In this document: piece by piece, positions 15,472 to 23,682 of the stretch
Layout of the letters: the number at the start of each line of letters is the position of its first letter
Position numbering within the stretch: position 1 is the first letter of the stretch
Source: Fimbriimonas planktonicus
GTDB lineage: Bacteria > Armatimonadota > Fimbriimonadia > Fimbriimonadales > Fimbriimonadaceae
DNA: 64,000 bases
Assembly (NCBI GenBank): GCA_965234685.1
Contig: OZ248539.1
Span: forward strand, 930,001-994,000
Reading direction: 5' to 3'
Translations under genes and position numbers: made by a program
Notes under the pieces: model-generated
The model's database searches: none
Told to the model about the DNA's origin: nothing
What the model saw: only the letters and a program-made list of their open reading frames with translations

Positions 15472-16527
15472 TCACTTTGGTCGAACTACGTTGACGCCAT
15501 TTTCAAGCTTCACGCTCACGTTGGCAAGATTCTTGAGTCGATACAACCTTGACGCTTTAGATTCGCTGGGGAGGTTCCCGGAAATCTTTGGCAAGTTCGG
15601 AGAGATGCGGTACTTCGCGTTCATTTGTCGAAACAGCGCGGTGATCTCATCCGCTACTGGGACGGACCGCAGTCGCTTTGCCGGTAATTTTCCTGCCGTG
15701 CTCGCCCTGGGGGGCGCCATTAGCTCCACCGTGCCGCCGTCAAGAACAAGAATGCGGCTGCTTTTGGAAGGAGCGAGATTCATCGCCACCTGAAGGGTTG
15801 GCTGCAGAACGTAGCAACCCGCTCGCAACTCGGCGTGAAACCCGTGAACTTCGCCGAGGACGGCTAGAACATCCTTCAGCTTCATCGAGTTGAATTGGCA
15901 ATACGCCTTACCTTCAATTTTCGGGCTAAGTGCGAACGAAACATTTGCTTCGGAAAACATTCGATAGAGGAAGTCACGAATATCTTCGCCCTCATTTGTG
16001 CTTGTCGAAATCATTTTGTCTCCGATCGGATCCTCATTCGGTGCTCGTTGTACGGGGCTGCGATTGCTCTTCAGGCGGCTGAGGTCAAAAACGCTTCCGC
16101 CTTCTCTCGGACCGCGGAAGCCAATTACGCCTGCGCCTTCGCGATAAAACAGACGCTCAGCTTCCGAGGTCTGCTCACGCTCCACCATATAAATTCCAGA
16201 ATCCACTAGGTAACTCGCATCAACCTGCCTCATCAAGGATTCTAACGCAATATTTAATGGAACTTGCGATAGTGATAGCGTCACGTTCCCCTGCACGTCA
16301 GGGTGGATCGTGTAGCCCACAACTCCCATCTTTTTAAAAAGGCTTCGGAGTACCTCTCGCACGTTTTCGTTCTTGGCTTCGAACTTGTCGACGATCTGCA
16401 TTGCTTGCGGAGCGTTTGTTCGGTGGCTAAAAGTTGCCTCGCCTTCCAACAGCCCTGGCGTCGAACAGTCGGCCTGGCAAACCCCGCTGATCCCGAAAAG
16501 AACACCCGCCAATACCGCAATTTTCAT
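15472..16527 (-). CDS. Secreted protein of three secretin-N/STN-like repeats (paralogue B)
   Basis: 351 residues from the ATG at 16527, with signal peptide MKIAVLAGVLFGISGVCQA. Three repeats: about 47-112 ('VREVLRSLFKKMGVVGYTIHPDVQG'), 180-245 ('IRDFLYRMFSEANVSFALSPKIEG') and 288-351 ('EITALFRQMNAKYRISPNLPKISG', ending 'GVNVVRPK'). Linkers between repeats are longer than in paralogue A. It contains a few cysteines, two near the mature N terminus. The tandem arrangement on the same strand with closely similar first and last repeats indicates gene duplication. A longer frame to a TTG at 16596 exists but would spoil the signal peptide. Confidence 0.75.
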   Translation of the reverse strand: MKIAVLAGVLFGISGVCQADCSTPGLLEGEATFSHRTNAPQAMQIVDKFEAKNENVREVLRSLFKKMGVVGYTIHPDVQGNVTLSLSQVPLNIALESLMRQVDASYLVDSGIYMVEREQTSEAERLFYREGAGVIGFRGPREGGSVFDLSRLKSNRSPVQRAPNEDPIGDKMISTSTNEGEDIRDFLYRMFSEANVSFALSPKIEGKAYCQFNSMKLKDVLAVLGEVHGFHAELRAGCYVLQPTLQVAMNLAPSKSSRILVLDGGTVELMAPPRASTAGKLPAKRLRSVPVADEITALFRQMNAKYRISPNLPKISGNLPSESKASRLYRLKNLANVSVKLENGVNVVRPK

Positions 16528-16681
16528 CACATCATCAAGACGGCGAAACCGACCCTGCGTAATCAGAAAAATTGTCGTGCAAGCAAACTTCAACAAAGTC
16601 CTTGCAGAACGGACCGGAATCGCCGTGCTTCAAGACGACGGTCTCCGCTAGCTTCAAACTTCGCTGAAGCCAATCCATGTT

Positions 16682-16687
16682 CATAAT
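16682..16687 (+). promoter_or_regulatory. -10 hexamer CATAAT, probable leaderless start of the MutL-like gene
   Basis: CATAAT (one mismatch to TATAAT) with a six-base spacer before the ATG at 16694. There is no ribosome-binding site. Confidence 0.45.
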
Positions 16688-16693
16688 AAGTCC

Positions 16694-18556
16694 ATGTCCG
16701 ACGCGATCAAGCGTATCGTAGCTACCGACTGCGGCTCCACCACGACCAAGGCCATCCTCATTGAGCAGAACGAGGCCGGCGATTATCGCCTCGTTGCCCG
16801 TGGTGAGGCACCGACGACGGTTGAACGACCGTTCGAAGACGTGACCCTCGGTGTGCTCAACTCGATCACGGAGCTTGAGGAGATCACCGAGACCACGGTC
16901 CCGGCAGGCTACACCGCTGGCCGACGAACGCTGATCAAGGACGGAAAGGTTTGGCGACAGCTCAAAGAAGGCGCGCGAGATAGCAGTGGCGTGAACGGTC
17001 CGCTCGAAAGCTCGGACCTTTACGTTTCGACTTCCAGCGCTGGTGGAGGACTGCAGATGATGGTCGCGGGCGTGGTCAAGTCGATGTCGGCAGAATCCGC
17101 CGAGCGCGCTGCCCTTGGCGCCGGCGCGATCCTAATGGACACGCTAGCCGTTGACGACGGACGGAAGGACTACCAAAAGGTCGAGCGGCTTCGACAGCTT
17201 CGCCCCGACATCATCCTCATGTCCGGCGGTACGGACGGCGGCACCACCAGCCACCTCATCGAAATGGCGGAAGTCATTCGCCGCGCCGACCCGAAGCCAC
17301 GATTCGGCGACATGAAGCTGCCGATCATTTACGCGGGCAACAAGCAAGCCAGTGCAGACGTCGGCAAAGTTCTCGGCGAGGGCATCAGCCTGCAGGTGGT
17401 TGACAACCTTCGACCGACCCTTGAGAAGGAGAACCTTGGCCCGGCACGAGAAGAGATCCACGAGATGTTCTTGGAGCACGTAATGCAGCAGGCGCCGGGC
17501 TACTCAAAGCTCCTCGAATGGACCAGCGAAGAGGTCATGGCCACGCCAAACGCGGTGGGCAAGCTGCTTAAGGAATACGCTGAGAACGAAAAGATCAACG
17601 TTCTGGGCGTGGACATCGGCGGCGCGACCACTGACGTCTTCTCCGTCTTCCTCTCCGGTTCCGGCGAGAGAATCTACAACCGAACGGTTTCCGCAAACCT
17701 CGGCATGAGCTACTCGATTTGTAACGTCCTCAAGGAGACCGGAGTCGAGAACATCGCCCGATGGCTGCCGTTCGAAATTTCGCCAGCGGAAGTTCGAAAC
17801 CGACTGCGGAACAAGATGATTCGTCCGACGACGATTCCTCAGACTTACGAGGACTTGCTTATAGAGCATGCGGTTTCGCGAGAAGCGCTGCGGCTTGCCT
17901 TCTTGCACCACAAGTCCCTCGCCCGAGACCTCGTTGGCGTTCAGACCGAATCGAACATCGACCGTCTCTTCAACCAGGGCGCGGCCGGGCAGAGCTTGGT
18001 CAACATGATGGCGCTCGACATGGTCATCGGCTCCGGCGGCGTGCTTTCTCACGCACCAAACCGAGCTCAATCGGCGCTGATGATGATGGATGCCTACTTG
18101 CCGGAAGGCGTCACGATGCTCACCGTCGACAGCATCTTCATGATGCCGCACCTCGGCGTGCTTTCCGAGCACCTTTACGCGGCCGCGAAGCAAGTATTTG
18201 AGTACGACTGTATCGTCAAGTGCGGACACTGCATCGCACCGGTCGGAACGGGCAAGGACGGCGAACCTTGCGTTACGATCTCCGGCGACGGCATCAACGT
18301 CTCGGTGCCATTCGGCGAAGTCAAGGTGATTCCGGTCGGTCGAGACGAGTTCAAGAACGTCACGATCACTCCAGTAAAGGGCTTTGACGTTGGGGAAGGA
18401 AAGGGCAAGGCCATTCAGGTCAAGCTGGAAGGCGGAACGGTCGGCGTCATCGTTGACGCCCGAGGACGACCTTTCGACATCAATCTGAACACGCCAAACC
18501 GAATTCAAAAGCTCCGCAGCTTCTTGAGCGCGCTTAGTTTGCCATTGCCAAAATAA
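16694..18556 (+). CDS. MutL/GlmL family protein (ASKHA-type ATPase, reactivase-like)
   Basis: 620 residues. The N terminus 'VATDCGSTTTKAILIE' is the phosphate-1 motif of the actin/Hsp70/sugar-kinase (ASKHA) fold. A second phosphate motif is seen at 'VLGVDIGGATTDVFSVF' (about 300), and 'LMSGGTDGGTTSHL' near 175 and 'VIGSGGVLSHAPN' near 445 are family hallmarks. A CXXC pair ('CGHC') lies near residue 513. The family (glutamate mutase MutL, GlmL) is found beside B12-dependent aminomutases and is thought to maintain or assemble them. No mutase subunit lies in this window, so here it is an orphan. Cytoplasmic and monocistronic. Confidence 0.88.
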   Translation: MSDAIKRIVATDCGSTTTKAILIEQNEAGDYRLVARGEAPTTVERPFEDVTLGVLNSITELEEITETTVPAGYTAGRRTLIKDGKVWRQLKEGARDSSGVNGPLESSDLYVSTSSAGGGLQMMVAGVVKSMSAESAERAALGAGAILMDTLAVDDGRKDYQKVERLRQLRPDIILMSGGTDGGTTSHLIEMAEVIRRADPKPRFGDMKLPIIYAGNKQASADVGKVLGEGISLQVVDNLRPTLEKENLGPAREEIHEMFLEHVMQQAPGYSKLLEWTSEEVMATPNAVGKLLKEYAENEKINVLGVDIGGATTDVFSVFLSGSGERIYNRTVSANLGMSYSICNVLKETGVENIARWLPFEISPAEVRNRLRNKMIRPTTIPQTYEDLLIEHAVSREALRLAFLHHKSLARDLVGVQTESNIDRLFNQGAAGQSLVNMMALDMVIGSGGVLSHAPNRAQSALMMMDAYLPEGVTMLTVDSIFMMPHLGVLSEHLYAAAKQVFEYDCIVKCGHCIAPVGTGKDGEPCVTISGDGINVSVPFGEVKVIPVGRDEFKNVTITPVKGFDVGEGKGKAIQVKLEGGTVGVIVDARGRPFDINLNTPNRIQKLRSFLSALSLPLPK

Positions 18557-18607
18557 GGTGATTTGAGTTCACGGAATCGTGTGACCTCGTACATTTTGCG
18601 GGTGACC

Positions 18608-18655
18608 TAAACTCTTGCAAAAGCGTCCCCGGCTTGCTCGGGGACGCCGGAGAGG
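18608..18655 (+). promoter_or_regulatory. Promoter-hairpin-SD leader of the lipoprotein gene
   Basis: A TAAACT hexamer (18608-18613) would start the mRNA near 18620, directly at a perfect 9-bp GC stem (18623-18631 with 18639-18647). The Shine-Dalgarno GGAGAGG (18649-18655) follows immediately. No T tract follows the stem, so an mRNA-stabilising 5' hairpin is more likely than a terminator. Confidence 0.4.
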
Positions 18656-18659
18656 AAAA

Positions 18660-19436
18660 ATGCGCACTTCACCCGTTGCTATCGGAACCCTTACGGTTGC
18701 CGCGCTTGTCATCTTGGCTTGCGGCGGCTCTGGCGGAGGATCGTCAAGTTCTGGCGGATCGACCTCCAGTTCGAGCGGAGGCTCAGGAACAACGGCAGGT
18801 GGCACCGGCCCAGCGCCGATCCTCGATCCGACGCCAAAGGTTCGCTTCGCGAACTTCACGGAATATGAGCGCATTCGCGTTCGTGTCAACGGTGTAACGA
18901 TCGTTGACAACTTGGCGCAGGGCGAATTCTTTGATCGAACCTTCTCGGGACCGGATGTTTACTGGTCAGTCACCGACGCGACGACCGGCAACTACGTCTT
19001 CGGTGGCTACCAGAAGATGGAGTACTCGTTCCAGGTCTTCGCCTTCGCCGGTTCGAACTCGGCCTTCAACTGGTTGGACTTCCCAATCGGTTACGCGAAC
19101 AACTTTGCTTGGGTCAACCTGATGTCGGCGTACAAAGCAACGCCAAACCTCGACGCGGCATGGCGACGAGTGAGCCAAACCGATTCTCAGCGCACGGTCG
19201 TTGGCCCGGTTGGAGCCATCCAGAGCGGCGGCAACGCCCTTACGGGCTCGTTCCCGGTGGATTCGCCTCTGTTTGTTGGTTTCTATGAGCGCGGAAAGAC
19301 CAACCCGATCGCGGGAACGGTTTACGCCGAGAACCTTGACAAGAACTTCTCGTACTTCCACGCGGTGTATACGAAGCCGGACGGCGACAAGGGTTACATC
19401 ACCTGGAAGCTGTCTGAGAACACGATCAAGAACTGA
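18660..19436 (+). CDS. Secreted lipoprotein of unknown function
   Basis: 258 residues. A type II signal peptide ends in the lipobox 'VILAC', followed by a Gly/Ser-rich linker (about 22-50) that tethers a mainly beta domain (about 60-258). The domain contains 'VRFANFTEYERIRVRVNGVTIVDNL' and resembles DUF4397-type beta-sandwich proteins, but I cannot assign it firmly. It should be anchored to the membrane by its lipidated cysteine. The ATG at 18660 is supported by GGAGAGG four bases upstream. A strong terminator follows 20 bases after the stop. It lies directly upstream of the rplJ leader but is not part of that operon. Confidence 0.75.
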   Translation: MRTSPVAIGTLTVAALVILACGGSGGGSSSSGGSTSSSSGGSGTTAGGTGPAPILDPTPKVRFANFTEYERIRVRVNGVTIVDNLAQGEFFDRTFSGPDVYWSVTDATTGNYVFGGYQKMEYSFQVFAFAGSNSAFNWLDFPIGYANNFAWVNLMSAYKATPNLDAAWRRVSQTDSQRTVVGPVGAIQSGGNALTGSFPVDSPLFVGFYERGKTNPIAGTVYAENLDKNFSYFHAVYTKPDGDKGYITWKLSENTIKN

Positions 19437-19455
19437 GCTTCTTGAGTTTAAAACG

Positions 19456-19493
19456 TGCGTCGGACTCCCTCGTCGGGAGCCGACGCATTTTTT
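19456..19493 (+). terminator. Intrinsic terminator of the lipoprotein gene
   Basis: Stem 19456-19463 with 19480-19487, plus 19465-19469 with 19475-19479 and one bulged A, followed by six T residues. Confidence 0.9.
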
Positions 19494-19496
19494 GTG

Positions 19497-19527
19497 TTGC
19501 ATTCTGTGGCATCGCTCGTGTCATACT
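19497..19527 (+). promoter_or_regulatory. Candidate promoter of rplJL
   Basis: TTGCAT (19497-19502) and CATACT (19522-19527) separated by 19 bases, placing the start near 19534 at the 5' edge of the L10 leader. The spacing is longer than ideal. Confidence 0.4.
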
Positions 19528-19535
19528 CTTACGAA

Positions 19536-19668
19536 CTCTGGAGACAGCAGGTGGCTTAATTGCCTTAAGCGATTCGCAAGGATCGGCCCGCCGAGGGGAT
19601 ACAAGAGAATACGTTCGAGGCTCGCCTCGCTTACGTCTCTGTCCTTCGGTTTGGGCAGGGGCTTTTTT
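19536..19668 (+). ncRNA. Ribosomal protein L10 leader RNA
   Basis: The conserved 'GGAGACAGCAGGTGGCTTAA' core (19540-19559), the AAGGATCGGCCCGCCGAGG segment and the Rho-independent-like 3' stem (19636-19644 with 19653-19661, then six T) match the layout of the L10 leader family as I remember it. In this family, free L10 or the L10-L12 complex binds its own mRNA leader to repress rplJL. It lies just upstream of rplJ, as expected. Confidence 0.75.
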
Positions 19669-19701
19669 GTTGCCTAAGGCTTCCGAGAAAACAGGAGCAA
19701 T

Positions 19702-20349
19702 ATGCCGACCGCAGAAAAAGCACAAGTCATCGAGCAAACGCGGGAGTGGTATTCCAAGTCGAGCGGCGTAGTCTTTACCGACTATCGCGGACTCAAGGTT
19801 AAGGACCTGCAGGCGCTTCGCGCTAGCCTTCGAGAGAAGGGCGCCGAGCTGCACATCGTCAAGAACACCTTGTTCCGCCAGGCTGCGGGCGAAGCGGGAC
19901 AGAATCTGCCCTTCGAATACGACAACGGAACAACCGCTTATGCGTTTGTGTTCGAGAACGAGCCGGAAGTGGCCAAGCTGCTCCTCGACTACGCACGAAC
20001 CAGCAAGAAGCTGGTGGTGAAGGGTGGCCTGTTCGCCGGCCGAGCTTACACTTCGAAAGAAGTTGAAGGCATCAGCGAACTGCCATCGAAGGAAGTACTG
20101 ATCTCGCAAGTGATCGGTGCCATCGCTGCACCGCTAACCAATCTTGTGGGCGTTATCGAGGCGCTATACGCCGATCCGATTCGCACCATTTATGCCGTGG
20201 CCGACAAGGTCAATGAGGGTGTAGAAACCCCGGCAACGACATCTGAAGAGACCCCAGCCGAAGCGCCCGCCGCCGAAGCTGTGGCAGAACCGGAAGCCAC
20301 CGAGGCTCCGGCCGAAACCCCGGAGACCCCGGAAGCAGAAGGAAACTAA
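19702..20349 (+). CDS. rplJ: 50S ribosomal protein L10
   Basis: 215 residues, against about 165-175 for typical L10. Residues 1-130 carry the family pattern: 'VFTDYRGLKVKDLQALRASLREKGAELHIVKNTLFRQA', 'AYAFVFENEPEVAKLLLDYA' and 'VKGGLFAGRAYTSKEV'. The C-terminal helix (about 130-172) that binds L7/L12 dimers is followed by about 40 residues made almost only of Ala, Pro, Glu and Thr. This acidic extension is unusual. It is preceded by AGGAG and an L10 leader, and is five bases from rplL. It forms the base of the ribosomal stalk. Confidence 0.96.
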   Translation: MPTAEKAQVIEQTREWYSKSSGVVFTDYRGLKVKDLQALRASLREKGAELHIVKNTLFRQAAGEAGQNLPFEYDNGTTAYAFVFENEPEVAKLLLDYARTSKKLVVKGGLFAGRAYTSKEVEGISELPSKEVLISQVIGAIAAPLTNLVGVIEALYADPIRTIYAVADKVNEGVETPATTSEETPAEAPAAEAVAEPEATEAPAETPETPEAEGN

Positions 20350-20354
20350 CAACC

Positions 20355-20756
20355 ATGGCAACCACCGTAGAATCACTCGTCGAATCGATTGCAGGAATGA
20401 CCGCAATTGAACTCTCTGAACTCAAGAAGGCCCTCGAAGACAAGTTCGGTGTAACCGCCGCTGCTCCGATGGGTGGCTTCAACCCAGCCATGTTCGCTGG
20501 CATGGGCGGCGGCGCAGCAGCAGCTGCACCGGTTGAAGAAGAGAAGACCGAATTCGATGTCATCCTCACCGAAGCTGGCGCTGCCAAGCTTCAGGTTATC
20601 AAGGTCGTTCGAGAACTCACGGGTCTCGGCCTCAAAGAAGCCAAGGACCTCGTCGATGGCGCTCCACAGCCACTCAAGCAGGGCATCAGCAAGGACGATG
20701 CCGAGAAGATCAAGAAGTCGGTCGAAGAAGCCGGCGGCAAAGTCGACATCAAGTAA
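20355..20756 (+). CDS. rplL: 50S ribosomal protein L7/L12
   Basis: 133 residues. It has an N-terminal dimerisation helix pair (about 1-35, 'MTAIELSELKKALEDKFGV'), an Ala/Gly-rich hinge (about 37-60), and the C-terminal factor-binding domain 'EFDVILTEAGAAKLQVIKVVRELTGLGLKEAKDLVDGAP', ending in 'VEEAGGKVDIK'. It is the multi-copy stalk protein that recruits translation GTPases. It begins five bases after rplJ and ends at a strong terminator, so the operon stops here instead of continuing into rpoB. Confidence 0.97.
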   Translation: MATTVESLVESIAGMTAIELSELKKALEDKFGVTAAAPMGGFNPAMFAGMGGGAAAAAPVEEEKTEFDVILTEAGAAKLQVIKVVRELTGLGLKEAKDLVDGAPQPLKQGISKDDAEKIKKSVEEAGGKVDIK

Positions 20757-20774
20757 TTCGTTACAAGATGTTTG

Positions 20775-20809
20775 CGGGCTTCGGCGATTTTCGCCGAAGC
20801 CCGTTTTTT
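20775..20809 (+). terminator. Intrinsic terminator of rplJL
   Basis: A perfect 13-bp stem (20775-20787 with 20791-20803), TTT loop, followed by six T residues. Confidence 0.95.
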
Positions 20810-20899
20810 GTTTTGCCGGGTCGGTGGGGCAGGTAGCCCGATTGGGGACTTTTGCCAAAGCTTTGCTCAAGTTGCCTGCGTATACTTGGCATCACGCAG

Positions 20900-21802
20900 A
20901 TGGCTCAGACCACAAGTGCAACGTACGTTGGCTCGATTTCCTGTTTAGAAAAAGCTAACGGCTACTTCTTCCAATCGCTAGATGTCAGCCGGCTCTCGTG
21001 CAAAGCCGGTGGTGTCTCGATCAAGGCCATTTTTTCGCGGGACGATCAAGGACACGAAACGCTAACTTTCCAAAGTGAAGGTCTAGAAATTGCCTCCTTT
21101 GGAAGATTCGCAGATCGATTCGTCGCAGAGACCCCGAACGGAGTGAACATCTATCCGGTTGAAGAGGGCCTCGTTCCCCTTCAATACGGCTTTGCCCTCC
21201 CGCCTGGGGTCTCCAAGCTGTTTTGCCGCCCGCCCACGGATCAAGAGAGCAAAAATTATCTGCTTGCCGGGACAGGTCAAAAGGCGTACGCCGTACAAAC
21301 GGGCCTAACCGCATATGGCCCCGCAGAAAATTCAGGTGAGTTCGTTCGGCTCGAACTGTACGGGAAGCCTTGGTTTGCTGCTCAGGCAAGCCGCGAAATG
21401 GATGGAAAATTTCCCAAGAAGATCACGTTTTTCGAAAGTGAGCCGAAGCCGGTCGAACTGGGTGGTGGCTATTGGAACGGCGACGCTGCCGTGAGTAGTA
21501 CGGCCAAGTGGACTCTGCTGTCAGTTCAATCGAGCCCAAAACGTCTGAGCCACGAAGCGTTTACTAAAGGTTTGCAAGTGACGGTCTTCCAAGGAAACGT
21601 CGGGTACGTCTCAACTTCTCCGCCCGGTAAAGACATCTGGAAAGACTATGAAGTTCAAGAAAAGCTTCACGCAAAGTTAGCTAGCCGACAGGAACCCACG
21701 TCCACCCCAGCGCTTCCGGCGCTTTCCACGGTTGTCGTAGCAACCGGAGGCATCGTCGTCGCCCTCGTCATTTCTGCCATGACTTGGTTCTTTCGGCGTT
21801 GA
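20900..21802 (+). CDS. Membrane-anchored protein of unknown function
   Basis: 300 residues from the ATG at 20900. Most of the chain is predicted beta-rich and soluble, with few charged clusters. Residues of about 272-295 ('LSTVVVATGGIVVALVISAMTWF') form one transmembrane helix followed by the basic end FRR, so the protein is probably tail-anchored with its bulk in the cytoplasm (no signal peptide). A TATACT hexamer (20881-20886) 13 bases before the ATG would give a very short leader. I do not recognise a family. The start is uncertain; 16 more codons are open upstream. Confidence 0.55.
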   Translation: MAQTTSATYVGSISCLEKANGYFFQSLDVSRLSCKAGGVSIKAIFSRDDQGHETLTFQSEGLEIASFGRFADRFVAETPNGVNIYPVEEGLVPLQYGFALPPGVSKLFCRPPTDQESKNYLLAGTGQKAYAVQTGLTAYGPAENSGEFVRLELYGKPWFAAQASREMDGKFPKKITFFESEPKPVELGGGYWNGDAAVSSTAKWTLLSVQSSPKRLSHEAFTKGLQVTVFQGNVGYVSTSPPGKDIWKDYEVQEKLHAKLASRQEPTSTPALPALSTVVVATGGIVVALVISAMTWFFRR

Positions 21803-21868
21803 ATGTGACTCTGACGCTTTGATATCAGCCAGGTTCAACGCTGGTTTTGAAGTAGCATCGACGACGCC

Positions 21869-22411
21869 ATGAAACAGCTTCGCTCCAAAACCCAGATCAA
21901 GCGCTTCCTGGAGGCGGCGGAGATGCGGGAGATGGAGGTTGCTTTTCTCCTCCAAGACTGGGCCGATGGCTACAACGTCGGCGGGCTGTTTCGCGTGGCC
22001 GATGCTTGTGGGGCGGTCGAGGTTTTTGCGAGCGGTAAGACGCCGACGCTAGAGAATCCAATGGTCGGCGTCACCAGTATGGGGGCGCATCGGCGGGTGC
22101 CGTTTCACCACTTCGCTCGGCATGATGAAGCGATTGCGGCGGCGAAGGCGGTTGGCTACACGCTTGTGGCGGTTGAGGTCGCAGATTCTGCGGTGTCGTA
22201 CACCGAGTTTGAGTACCCCGATAAGTTGTGCCTGGTCTTAGGCAGTGAGGGCGGGGGCATCTACGGCAACGTGCTGAAGCAGTGCGACGCCGCGGTTTTC
22301 ATTCCCATGGCCGGAAAGGGACGCAGCATCAACGTCCACGTCGCGGCGGCGGTGGTGGCGTTCCATGCGCGTTGCACACCTACGGCTTCAACGTTGGAAT
22401 CGGATTGCTAA
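21869..22411 (+). CDS. SpoU/TrmH family RNA 2'-O-methyltransferase
   Basis: 180 residues. The three SPOUT motifs are present: motif 1 'YNVGGLFRVADACGAVEV', motif 2 'LCLVLGSEGGGI' and motif 3 'FIPMAGKGRSINVHVAAAVV'. These form the trefoil knot that binds S-adenosylmethionine and methylates the 2'-O of a tRNA or rRNA ribose. It is short, with no extra RNA-binding domain. The specific target (TrmH, TrmL or another) cannot be told. TAGCAT lies ten bases before the ATG. The 3' end overlaps the convergent gene by 32 bases. Confidence 0.92.
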   Translation: MKQLRSKTQIKRFLEAAEMREMEVAFLLQDWADGYNVGGLFRVADACGAVEVFASGKTPTLENPMVGVTSMGAHRRVPFHHFARHDEAIAAAKAVGYTLVAVEVADSAVSYTEFEYPDKLCLVLGSEGGGIYGNVLKQCDAAVFIPMAGKGRSINVHVAAAVVAFHARCTPTASTLESDC

Positions 22412-23018
22412 GCCTTACCGTCAGTCGGCGGCAGTAGTCGTCAATGGTCTCAAACTCTTTGTTTGGTTCAAACTCTAGGCCGACGATGCCGTACGAGTTT
22501 AGAAGGGCTTTGTCCTTTGTCAAGCCATCTACCCAAGCTCGCACTTTAGTGCTTCCGGAGAGGCGTTGTGTACCATGGTAGGAACTTAAGATCATTCCGG
22601 TCACCGGGTGAATGGCTCGGAATCCACCTGCAGTTTGCTCGACCGTCAATACGATCACCCCACCTCTGTACCGCCGCTCAATTGTAACGGACGATCCTTC
22701 AACGGCAACCTTTGGTGCCTCAAGTGGAGCGTTCAAAGACAGTCTTGCGTCCATGAACTCGCGCAAGAACCGGGACATTTCCGCATCCGAAATGGGTTGG
22801 TCACGCTTGTCAAGTTCCCAACGATACTTATTGACGCACGCGCCATCGCCCCGTTCCACGCACGCGAGGACTTTTCGAGCAACATCCTCGCCCGTTTCCG
22901 CCCGAGTCAAGAAAAAGCCTAGGATGCTAGCAGATACGACACCGAGTCCGATGGTGACCGACCGAAGTAACCGTTGTTTACTGGATTGGTTCTTTTTGGA
23001 CTTTATCACGGGCTCCAA
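22380..23018 (-). CDS. Single-pass membrane protein, function unknown
   Basis: 212 residues. A basic N-terminal stretch (KSKKNQSSKQRLLR) precedes one transmembrane helix (about 20-38, 'VTIGLGVVSASILGFFL'). An exported domain of about 170 residues follows, with two cysteines in 'ACVERGDGACVNKYRWEL' that could form a disulfide. I recognise no family. It overlaps the 3' end of the pseudopilin gene by 13 bases on the same strand, so the two are translationally linked and may act together. The 3' end also overlaps the convergent methyltransferase gene. Confidence 0.6.
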   Translation of the reverse strand: MEPVIKSKKNQSSKQRLLRSVTIGLGVVSASILGFFLTRAETGEDVARKVLACVERGDGACVNKYRWELDKRDQPISDAEMSRFLREFMDARLSLNAPLEAPKVAVEGSSVTIERRYRGGVIVLTVEQTAGGFRAIHPVTGMILSSYHGTQRLSGSTKVRAWVDGLTKDKALLNSYGIVGLEFEPNKEFETIDDYCRRLTVRLSNPIPTLKP

Positions 23019-23614
23019 TCCTTCCAGTATTCCGAAAACTCCGGGTTCCCGAGGGTAGTGAACCGGATTAAGTGACCATCCACTGCGTTTCCGAGAAACA
23101 GAGTGGGCATGTACGGATTGTGTAGCTCCTCACGCGGCGGCGTGCAGCCGGTTGTGTATACCAAAGGAAAATCGCCTCGCAATCTTTGTAGGATTGGCAT
23201 CCATTCGTTGTCCTCTTCTTCCACATAACCGAATGTAAAGCCTCCCTCGACTCCGTGCCAGTCACATGCGGGTTCAAACATCGATCGCTTGAAAAACGGA
23301 TTGTCATCGCGCCGCATTATTAAGTCCATCTGAAAAAAGGTCGGCAAACCCATCTCCGCTGGAGTACCAAAGTTGCCGTCCCCATCATGCTCAGCACGGT
23401 ACAAAGCCGTAGCGATGGAGATGTTTCGCAGCTTGGCGATGGTCTCGGTCGTTCGAGCGCTGCGTTGCGTTGAGACAAACACGGGGTACAGCAGCGCGGC
23501 AAGGGCGGCTAGGATCGCCAGCACCACGAGAAGTTCAAGCAGCGAGAAACCACGCTTGCCCGCACGCTCTCTTAGATTTCTCGCTATTGCCACTTGCCGA
23601 CCATCATACAGCAC
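23006..23614 (-). CDS. Type II secretion/type IV pilus-like pseudopilin
   Basis: 202 residues. A prepilin leader ending 'KRGFSLLELLVVLAILAALAALLYPVF' is followed by a long hydrophobic helix. The G-F-S-L-L-E pattern is the prepilin peptidase site, with the Glu at +5. The C-terminal domain (about 60-202) resembles the DUF1559/H-X9-DG-type pseudopilins in size, but I see no firm signature. The start is a GTG at 23614, or more likely the GTG at 23593, which leaves a 14-residue leader; neither has a good ribosome-binding site. No other pilus or secretion gene is nearby. Confidence 0.82.
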   Translation of the reverse strand: MLYDGRQVAIARNLRERAGKRGFSLLELLVVLAILAALAALLYPVFVSTQRSARTTETIAKLRNISIATALYRAEHDGDGNFGTPAEMGLPTFFQMDLIMRRDDNPFFKRSMFEPACDWHGVEGGFTFGYVEEEDNEWMPILQRLRGDFPLVYTTGCTPPREELHNPYMPTLFLGNAVDGHLIRFTTLGNPEFSEYWKDWSP

Positions 23615-23631
23615 TTTCGTCGCAATGAGGC

Positions 23632-23666
23632 GAAAAAAAGCCCCGCTGAATTTCTTCAGCGGGGCG
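23632..23666 (-). terminator. Intrinsic terminator of the thioredoxin-like gene
   Basis: An 11-bp stem (23640-23650 with 23655-23665), loop TTTC, followed on the minus strand by seven T residues. Confidence 0.9.
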
Positions 23667-23682
23667 GCACGGATCGGCTAAA

